11,805 bases of DNA from Spirochaetia bacterium. GTDB lineage: Bacteria > Spirochaetota > Spirochaetia > Treponematales > Treponemataceae. The translations under genes and the position numbers were made by a program. The stretch is from NCBI GenBank assembly GCA_900770075.1, contig CAAGIZ010000255.1, positions 1-11,805 of the forward strand, given 5' to 3'. The notes under the pieces are model-generated. The model was not told where the DNA came from. It saw nothing but the letters and a program-made list of their open reading frames with translations, and did no database searches. Below are positions 7,094-11,805 of the stretch, in pieces (within the stretch, counting starts at the first letter, position 1; each line of letters opens with the position of its first letter).

Positions 7094-8662
7094 TCAGTGT
7101 TTTTTGGGCATTTCCTGAATTTCGTTTTCTTCCAGCTGCCGCAAAAGCCGGGTGTCCAGCTTTACATGCAGATTCTTTTCGTTTGAAGGCAGGACAAGCC
7201 CTTTCGGCCCGTTTTTTGCCCGTCTCAGGTGCTTTACCTGAGTGTAGTACAGGTCAGCTTCTCCGTTTTTTCGGGCCTTGGAATAGTGGACGGCAAGGTT
7301 TCCTGCAATCAGCATTATCTCCAGCGGAACAGATTTTCCTGCTTTTGCCTTTATAAAGACGTAGCCTCCCGGAAAATCCCTTGTATGGAACCACAAATCC
7401 TGCCCCTTAACATGGTGGCGCAAAAGTTCATCATTTTCGTCAGCGTCCCTTCCCACAAGGAGAGTCCATCCCCCGGTTTCGTAGCAAAGCCCCGGACGCT
7501 CCTTTTTCTCCTGCTGCTTAGGCTTCTGCTGCTTTCTTAAAAGCTGCTCCAGTTTTACCGGATTTTTTTCCGAAATCAGGGAAGCATATTTTCTGTCCAG
7601 TTCCTCCATCTGTTTTTTTGCAAGAAGAATATCGTGTTCCAGTTCTTCCAGTCCCCCGGTCTGCTTTTTGAAGGTTTCGTAGCAGCGGGCGGCATTTTCC
7701 TGAGCAGATTTTGCTGGGTCTATTTTTATGTGGACGTTTTCCCCGGTTTCAAAGTCCTCGCAGTCAAGCCACCCGCCCTTTGTCCTGCCTTCAGTGAACA
7801 TCCAGCTGTAGGAAAGAATCAGGTCTCCCCAGTGCTTCCATCGGGAGGCATTTAAAAAAGTCGAACGCTTTTCTTCCAGATTTTCCAGCGCACTTACAAG
7901 TTTTGACCTGTGGGCGGCATGCCATTTTTCCGCCTGCTCAAGAAGGCTTTCCAGAGAATTTCTTGAAGCATTTTGGGAATAGTAAATGTCCACCTTTTCG
8001 TTAAATGAAAGTTTTCTGTCTCCTCCTGCATTTTTTTCCTGAACCAGCCTGTCAAAATCCCGGACAGGAAACTTCAAGAGACTTTTTTTGTCTTCCTCTT
8101 CCTGTTCCGATATTGCTTTTTCAGCAGTTTCCGGCAGGCTGAGAATTTCGCCGGAGAGCTCTCCCTTTGCAGGACGGCGGTAAAAGCTGTCGAGAATCAG
8201 GTTTTCCTTCGTGCAGAGAAAGATATTTGCAGCATTCGACCAGAGCCTTATGTAAAGGTTCAGCTCTTCAACCCCCTCCTGCTGCACCTGAACTTTCTTC
8301 TTTTTTGCAAATTTTTCCTGAGCGGCAGGCATTACGTAAAGGGGACCTTCCCTGTAAGTCGAAATTTTAATTATGCGTTCTTTTCCCAGCTGCCTGCAGT
8401 CCGTAATCCTGGCACCCCGAATTCTTGACCGCAAAAGCTCGTTAAAACGCAGGGGCTTTTCGTTTTTTGGAATTTTCCTTCTGACTTCGTTGAGCCTGCA
8501 TTCCCCGGCAGAAAGGCAGATAAAAACCGTCTTTGGAACACCCGGTTTGTAAGTGTAGAGGGCGATGGAATCAAAAGAAGGCTGGACAATTTCCTGAATA
8601 AAGGAACCTGTAAGGTCTAATTCATCTAAAATTAAATTGATTTCGTTGCAGTTAAGTGACAT
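7094..8662 (-). CDS. NFACT family protein (RqcH/Rqc2/fibronectin-binding-like)
   Basis: Bacterial NFACT proteins (RqcH) bind stalled 50S-peptidyl-tRNA complexes and can recruit tRNA-Ala to tag nascent chains; older names call them fibronectin-binding proteins. This one has 522 residues. The NFACT-N domain covers about 1-200 and opens MSLNCNEIN...IQEIVQPSFDS. A helical, charged middle (about 215-390) contains the coiled coil, with FNEKVDIYY and HWGDLILSY landmarks. NFACT-R lies at 395-510, with VGRDADEND, DLWFHTRDFPGGYVFIK and a C-terminal VKHLRRAKNGPKGLV. The region usually holding the helix-hairpin-helix seems absent: NFACT-N runs almost directly into the coiled coil. The key Asp-Arg pair reads E95-R96. 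The start at 8662 is chosen by homology; it has no Shine-Dalgarno sequence and is preceded by hairpins and T-runs. A TTG at 8707 would add an unlikely leader peptide. Confidence 0.9.
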   Translation of the reverse strand: MSLNCNEINLILDELDLTGSFIQEIVQPSFDSIALYTYKPGVPKTVFICLSAGECRLNEVRRKIPKNEKPLRFNELLRSRIRGARITDCRQLGKERIIKISTYREGPLYVMPAAQEKFAKKKKVQVQQEGVEELNLYIRLWSNAANIFLCTKENLILDSFYRRPAKGELSGEILSLPETAEKAISEQEEEDKKSLLKFPVRDFDRLVQEKNAGGDRKLSFNEKVDIYYSQNASRNSLESLLEQAEKWHAAHRSKLVSALENLEEKRSTFLNASRWKHWGDLILSYSWMFTEGRTKGGWLDCEDFETGENVHIKIDPAKSAQENAARCYETFKKQTGGLEELEHDILLAKKQMEELDRKYASLISEKNPVKLEQLLRKQQKPKQQEKKERPGLCYETGGWTLLVGRDADENDELLRHHVKGQDLWFHTRDFPGGYVFIKAKAGKSVPLEIMLIAGNLAVHYSKARKNGEADLYYTQVKHLRRAKNGPKGLVLPSNEKNLHVKLDTRLLRQLEENEIQEMPKKH

Positions 8663-8732
8663 AAAAAACAAAAAAGGTTTTACGCAGTTTCGGGAACCGT
8701 AAAACAAAGTTTTGTTAAAACCAAAGTTTTAC
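8663..8732 (-). promoter_or_regulatory. Attenuator-like leader of the NFACT gene (competing hairpins and T-runs)
   Basis: In mRNA order there are three complementary segments: A, GTAAAAC (plus-strand 8726-8732); B, GTTTTACG (8698-8705); C, CGTAAAAC (8677-8684). B can pair with A over 7 bases or with C over 8, but not both. The B:C hairpin is followed immediately by C, six T, G, six T, then the ATG. This looks like a terminator with a possible antiterminator before it. Segment A overlaps one copy of AAAACTTTG, which is repeated 17 bases later (plus-strand 8722-8730 and 8705-8713). The stems are A/T-rich, so chance is possible. Confidence 0.35.
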
Positions 8733-8757
8733 AGTGTCTTTTAAAATTCGATGTTCT

Positions 8758-8814
8758 AAGTTGCGATATTATAGCGACTCACAGTCAGCGACTTACGGTC
8801 CGCAACTTGCGGAC
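8758..8814. repeat. Cluster of nested short repeats between adk and the NFACT gene
   Basis: This holds a perfect palindrome GTCCGCAA-C-TTGCGGAC (8798-8814), an outer inverted pair AAGTTGCG (8758-8765) and CGCAACTT (8801-8808) that shares bases with it, and a direct repeat AGCGACT (8773-8779 and 8787-8793). The two inverted pairings are mutually exclusive. No coding potential is seen. Confidence 0.45.
8768..8773 (-). promoter_or_regulatory. Possible -10 box for the NFACT gene
   Basis: The - strand reads TATAAT here, a perfect -10 hexamer about 100 bases before the NFACT start and just upstream of the hairpin leader. No hexamer resembling TTGACA lies 15 to 18 bases upstream, so the promoter is incomplete or relies on an activator, or the match is chance. 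Confidence 0.3.
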
Positions 8815-8825
8815 AATTAGCTACA

Positions 8826-8874
8826 TTAAAGAAAAACACTGAAAAAAATCCTCAATCGGATTTATTCAGTGTTT
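8826..8874 (-). terminator. Long hairpin with T-rich tail downstream of adk
   Basis: AAACACTGAAAAAAATCC (8834-8851) and GGATTTATTCAGTGTTT (8858-8874) form a near-perfect 17-bp stem with one bulged base and a six-base loop. In the - direction the stem runs into GTGTTTTTCTTTAATG, a T-rich tail, so it could end the adk transcript. In design it also resembles the other intergenic hairpins of this window. Confidence 0.5.
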
Positions 8875-8889
8875 CCTTAGAACTGGCCA

Positions 8890-8932
8890 GCACCTGGTAA
8901 AAAATCGACAAAGATGAGTTTTTACCAGGTGC
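8890..8932. repeat. Perfect 14-bp inverted repeat directly after the adk stop codon
   Basis: GCACCTGGTAAAAA (8890-8903) and TTTTTACCAGGTGC (8919-8932) are exact reverse complements around a 15-base loop. The - strand reads GGGCACCT right after the adk stop, echoing GGGAACCT after the acyl-CoA synthetase stop. No T-run follows on the - strand, so on its own it is not a classical terminator; it may protect the 3' end of the message or be a mobile palindromic repeat. Confidence 0.6.
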
Positions 8933-8936
8933 CCTT

Positions 8937-9566
8937 TTATTTTGCGAATTTTGCCTTGAATTCTTCCAGAACCTTTTCAGGAGCAGGACGTGCATCGATG
9001 TCTACGAGGTTTCCCTTTTCCTTGTAAAAGTCGATGAGCGGAGCAGTGGATTTTCTGTAAACCACCAGCCTGTTCTGAATGGATTCAGTTTTGTCATCGT
9101 CTCTTGTGTAGAGTTCGCCGCCGCATTTGTCGCACTTGCCTTCGGTTTTAGGCGGGTTGAACTTAACGTGGAACATCTGACCGCAGTCCCTGCAGCATAC
9201 CCGTCCGCCAAGACGTTCAACGACAGCCTCGTCAGCAATGTCAAAGTTTACGGCAGCGTCGATTTTTGCAAAAGTTTCCAGAGCCTGAGCCTGAGGAATT
9301 GTGCGTGGAAAACCGTCCAGAATGTAGCCTTTTGCGGTGTCCGGCTGGGAAAGCCTGTCTTTTACAAGTCCGATGGTTATTTCATCGCTTACAAGACCGC
9401 CTGCATCGATTATTGCTTTTGCTTTTTTGCCAAGTTCAGTTCCGTTTTTGATGTTTTCCCGGAAAATGTCACCTGTGGAAATGTGCGGAATGTCAAAAGC
9501 CTTTGCAGCTTCCTTTGCAAGAGTTCCTTTGCCGGCTCCCGGCGGGCCTAAAAAAATAAAGTTCAT
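8937..9566 (-). CDS. adk: Adenylate kinase (long, zinc-type LID)
   Basis: The enzyme interconverts ATP + AMP and 2 ADP in the cytoplasm. The 209-residue protein shows the P-loop GPPGAGKGT (7-15), the AMP-binding STGDIFR (30-36), DGFPRT (84-89), and a long LID domain (about 122-158) with four cysteines as CxxC pairs, C125/C128 and C145/C148, the zinc-binding arrangement of many bacterial adenylate kinases. RLVVYRKSTAPLIDFY follows as in the family. The start at 9566 is supported by TGGAG seven bases upstream. It lies downstream of rarA on the same strand but is separated from it by a 208-base gap holding a GC-rich palindromic element. Two hairpins follow its stop codon. Confidence 0.97.
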   Translation of the reverse strand: MNFIFLGPPGAGKGTLAKEAAKAFDIPHISTGDIFRENIKNGTELGKKAKAIIDAGGLVSDEITIGLVKDRLSQPDTAKGYILDGFPRTIPQAQALETFAKIDAAVNFDIADEAVVERLGGRVCCRDCGQMFHVKFNPPKTEGKCDKCGGELYTRDDDKTESIQNRLVVYRKSTAPLIDFYKEKGNLVDIDARPAPEKVLEEFKAKFAK

Positions 9567-9592
9567 CCTTTTGCTCCAAAAAAATTATAAAT

Positions 9593-9719
9593 AGGGCGTT
9601 CCCTGCCTCCGGCAGGTCGTGCGTTCCGCTGCTCGGTAACCCTCGGCCTCCTCAGTCGCTGCAGCCCAGCTGCGCTCCCTGCGGTGGCTGGCTTCGCCAC
9701 AGCTCCATGCACTAACGCA
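9593..9719. repeat. GC-rich palindromic intergenic element (copy B)
   Basis: This GC-rich block fills most of the gap between rarA and adk. It begins AGGGCG (9593-9598) and contains GTTCCGCTGC (9623-9632), both also present in copy A at 1886-2000. Internal hairpins are CCTGCC/GGCAGG (9602-9616, three-base loop), GCAGC/GCTGC (9661-9673) and GTGGC/GCCAC (9684-9700). TGCGTT (9620-9625) and AACGCA (9714-9719) are inverted with respect to each other near its edges. Its sharp contrast with the A/T-rich flanks suggests an inserted repeat unit. No coding frame is evident. Confidence 0.5.
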
Positions 9720-9725
9720 TTTACC

Positions 9726-9754
9726 ACTATATCAAAAAAACATTCCTGCTTAAA
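9726..9754 (-). promoter_or_regulatory. Weak candidate promoter for adk, upstream of the palindromic element
   Basis: On the - strand TTTAAG (9749-9754) and TATAGT (9726-9731) are separated by 17 bases. The -10 is good and the -35 poor. If used, the GC-rich element would be transcribed as part of a long adk leader. A second TATAAT-like match at 9584-9589 lies too close to the adk ribosome binding site to work. Confidence 0.28.
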
Positions 9755-9774
9755 GTACTAAAGGTCAGCTTGTT

Positions 9775-11805
9775 TTAAAGGTCAGCTTCGGAAATTTCCC
9801 TGTCAGAAGAGATTTTTACCGTCAAAAACTCAATGGTTGTGTTCCAGTTAAAAAGGGTGTTCTGGCAGGCCGCCGTAAGAAGGTTTTTTATCTTTGCCAG
9901 GTCTTCTGTGCCCGTTTCCATTGCAAGGGCCGAGCCGTAAGCCGATTTTTCGGCATCGAACCAGCGGTTTATTTCAGTTTCCGTAATGCGCCTTTTTTCG
10001 GTTATAACTTTTGTGGCAGACTTTACTTCAAAACCCTGGGCTTCAAAGGCTTCTTTAATGGAAAGTTCATTCCATGCAAAAAGGGGATTTTCCCTGTTGC
10101 CAAAAAACTCTTTTTCAGCCTTTTCCATTTTCCGTAAAATTCCCTCGTAAAGTTCCCTGGCTCCGTCAGTTAAAACCTGACTGGAAACAAGTTCCCACAG
10201 TTTCTGCCCTTTGGAAGGAATTCTCTGGGAAATTACAACCTGCATGCCCTCTGCTACAAGGTTTTTCGGCAGGCTTTTCAGGGCGGTGGCAAGAACGTCT
10301 GCACTGTCCTGACTGTTAAAGGGATCCCTGAAAAAAATCCTGTCAAAAATCATACCATTTTCGTTAAAATCTTCCAGAATTCCTGCAAAAACCTGAAGGC
10401 TAAGATAATTTTCCAGACTTTCCGGGCGCAGTTTTAGAACCGGTCTGTCCAAATCGCTTAAAGTCCGTCCGTACTGTTCAAGAATTTCAAGACCGCGCCT
10501 GTCGGAACAAAGACCTGCCGTAACTCCTTCCGGGGTTTTCCTGCTCACTTCCCAAATCAAAAGTCCGTCATCCGCATTCCAGACGAGGCTTCTTGTGTGG
10601 CGGGTTAAATCCGCAAGAGAAATCATGGCATTTCGGATTGTCGTAAGAATTTCTGCCCGGTTAGAATCCAAACGGCTCCTCCAGGACTTGTCTGCCCTGT
10701 CCAGGGCGTTTTCCCTTCTCTGGTCTTTCGGCGTAAAGGTCAGATTTTCTGGCCTTACTGTTGAATTTCTGTCAAAATTTCTGTTTATCCACCATTCACC
10801 TATAGGATTGTCAAAATCGGAGGCAAAATGGGGCAGGGGATGCATTCCGCAGGAAGCGTCTGTTTCCGGTTTTTCCGGGGCAATTCCTTCGAGTATTGCA
10901 GAAATCTGAATTTCCCGGCGGCTTAAAACTTCTTCCTTGATTTTTGCTTCGTACCCCTGATCTGTAGGCGTGTAAAAGACTCTGCCCACCAGTTCAGAAG
11001 GAAGATACTGCTGGGAAACCCAGTGGTCTCTGTAGGCGTGGGGGTAGAGGTAGCCGGTTCCGTGACCGAAGCCTTCTGCATCCCTGGAAGAGTCCCGCAG
11101 GTGGTTTGGCACTTCTGCATCCTGCTTTTCCACGCTGGAAAGGGCGTCAAAAAAAGCCATGCTGGAGTTGGATTTAGGGCAGGTTGCCAGATAGAGGGCT
11201 GCATGAGCCAGAAAATATCGTCCTTCTGGAAGTCCCACCCGGTCAAAAGCCCGAGCGCAGCTTTCTACGATGCACACGGCCTGGGGGTCTGCCAGCCCCG
11301 TATCTTCGCAGGCGGAAATGAGCATCCTCCGGAAGATAAAATGCGGGTCTTCTCCCGCTCGAACCATTCTGGCAAGCCAGTACATTGCGGCATCGGGGTC
11401 GCGCCCCCGCAGGGATTTTATAAATGCAGAAATTATGTCGTAGTGGTAGTCGCCGTCCCTGTCGTAGAGGACTACTTTTTTTTGAATGGATTCTTCTGCC
11501 GTTTCTTTTGAAATGTAGATTTCTGAGCCCCATGCAGGTACGGGATTTGCATTGTATGGATCCCACTTTTCGGGGGTGGTTTCTACCGCAAGTTCAAGGG
11601 CATTTAAAAGCGACCGGGCATCTCCGTTTGCCGTGTCTACCAGATGTTCCAGGGCACCTTTTTCAAACTGTACGTTCCAGTGTCCGTAGCCCCGTTCCGT
11701 GTCGTTAAGGGCAAATTCCGCAGCCTTTAGAAGATCCTGCCTGGTAAGGGGCTTCAGCTGAAAAACCCGGCTTCTGGAAACAAGGGCTTTGTTTACTTCA
11801 AAAAA
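9775..11805 (-). CDS. rarA: Replication-associated recombination protein A (RarA/MgsA AAA+ ATPase) with methyltransferase-like C-terminal extension, 5' end cut off
   Basis: RarA is a clamp-loader-like AAA+ ATPase acting at stalled replication forks. The frame is open to the window edge, giving 676 residues without the start, Walker A or Walker B. Seen first are LVSRSRVFQL (SR arginine-finger region, about 8-17), GDARSLLN (sensor 2, about 61-68), YDRDGDYHYD and SLRGRDPDAAMYWLARM (about 130-147), then the MgsA-type C-terminal domain: GEDPHFIFRRM, EDTGLADP, LPEGRYFLAHAALYLATCPKSN, VPNHLRD and YLYPH. Ordinary RarA ends soon after a YLPxxLxGxxFY segment, here at about 267-278. This protein continues for about 370 residues. 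Part of the extension (about 385-615) resembles a class I SAM methyltransferase fold: LVWNADDGLLIWEVSRKTPEG as a degenerate motif I, FDRIFFRDPF as motif IV, and GFEVKSATKVITEKRRIT near the end. The SAM loop is poor in glycine, so activity is doubtful. The TAA stop is at 9775-9777. Confidence 0.9.
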   Translation of the reverse strand, partial: FFEVNKALVSRSRVFQLKPLTRQDLLKAAEFALNDTERGYGHWNVQFEKGALEHLVDTANGDARSLLNALELAVETTPEKWDPYNANPVPAWGSEIYISKETAEESIQKKVVLYDRDGDYHYDIISAFIKSLRGRDPDAAMYWLARMVRAGEDPHFIFRRMLISACEDTGLADPQAVCIVESCARAFDRVGLPEGRYFLAHAALYLATCPKSNSSMAFFDALSSVEKQDAEVPNHLRDSSRDAEGFGHGTGYLYPHAYRDHWVSQQYLPSELVGRVFYTPTDQGYEAKIKEEVLSRREIQISAILEGIAPEKPETDASCGMHPLPHFASDFDNPIGEWWINRNFDRNSTVRPENLTFTPKDQRRENALDRADKSWRSRLDSNRAEILTTIRNAMISLADLTRHTRSLVWNADDGLLIWEVSRKTPEGVTAGLCSDRRGLEILEQYGRTLSDLDRPVLKLRPESLENYLSLQVFAGILEDFNENGMIFDRIFFRDPFNSQDSADVLATALKSLPKNLVAEGMQVVISQRIPSKGQKLWELVSSQVLTDGARELYEGILRKMEKAEKEFFGNRENPLFAWNELSIKEAFEAQGFEVKSATKVITEKRRITETEINRWFDAEKSAYGSALAMETGTEDLAKIKNLLTAACQNTLFNWNTTIEFLTVKISSDREISEADL

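Noticed and set aside
8663..8707. TTG start giving a 15-residue extension of the NFACT protein
   Set aside because: No ribosome binding site, the sequence lies in the hairpin leader, and MSLN is the family-typical start.
9584..9589. TATAAT on the - strand just before adk
   Set aside because: Transcription would start within the adk ribosome binding site, and no -35 exists at the right distance in the GC-rich block.
11023..11511. 162-codon open frame on the + strand opposite rarA
   Set aside because: The opposite strand encodes conserved RarA sequence throughout; this frame has no family signature.

Overview
The window holds eight protein genes, all housekeeping-type, plus compact intergenic gaps rich in palindromes. 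The protein set and style suggest a spirochaete of the Treponema type: a divergent MurD, an NFACT protein opening MSLNCNEINLIL, a plant-like acyl-ACP thioesterase beside an AMP-forming acyl-CoA synthetase, a RarA with a long C-terminal extension, and moderate GC with A/T-rich gaps. This assignment is inferred from remembered family resemblance. No rRNA, tRNA, CRISPR array, transposase, integrase or phage gene is visible, and no gap exceeds 300 bases.

Layout. On the + strand, the 3' part of murD (cell-wall synthesis) is followed by a Cof-type HAD phosphatase gene, which ends at a good intrinsic terminator. Everything from purA to the right edge lies on the - strand. Reading in the transcribed direction the order is rarA (5' end outside the window), adk, the NFACT/RqcH-like gene, metF, acyl-CoA synthetase, acyl-ACP thioesterase, purA. 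The HAD and purA genes converge at about 1872-2048.

Function. purA and adk belong to adenine-nucleotide synthesis, metF to one-carbon metabolism, the thioesterase and synthetase to acyl-chain handling (ACP to free acid to CoA), NFACT to ribosome rescue, and rarA to replication-fork maintenance. They do not form one pathway. Only the thioesterase/synthetase pair looks like a functional unit.

The less ordinary material is: (a) a methyltransferase-like extension of about 370 residues on RarA; (b) four intergenic hairpins of related design, three sharing a GGGnACCT edge, in two pairs; (c) two GC-rich palindromic intergenic elements; (d) an attenuator-like arrangement of alternative hairpins just before the NFACT start codon; (e) a 13-bp direct repeat with a two-helical-turn period overlapping the purA promoter; and (f) an inverted repeat that could mask the ribosome binding site of the acyl-CoA synthetase. 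I see no clear evidence of a wholly new multi-gene system.
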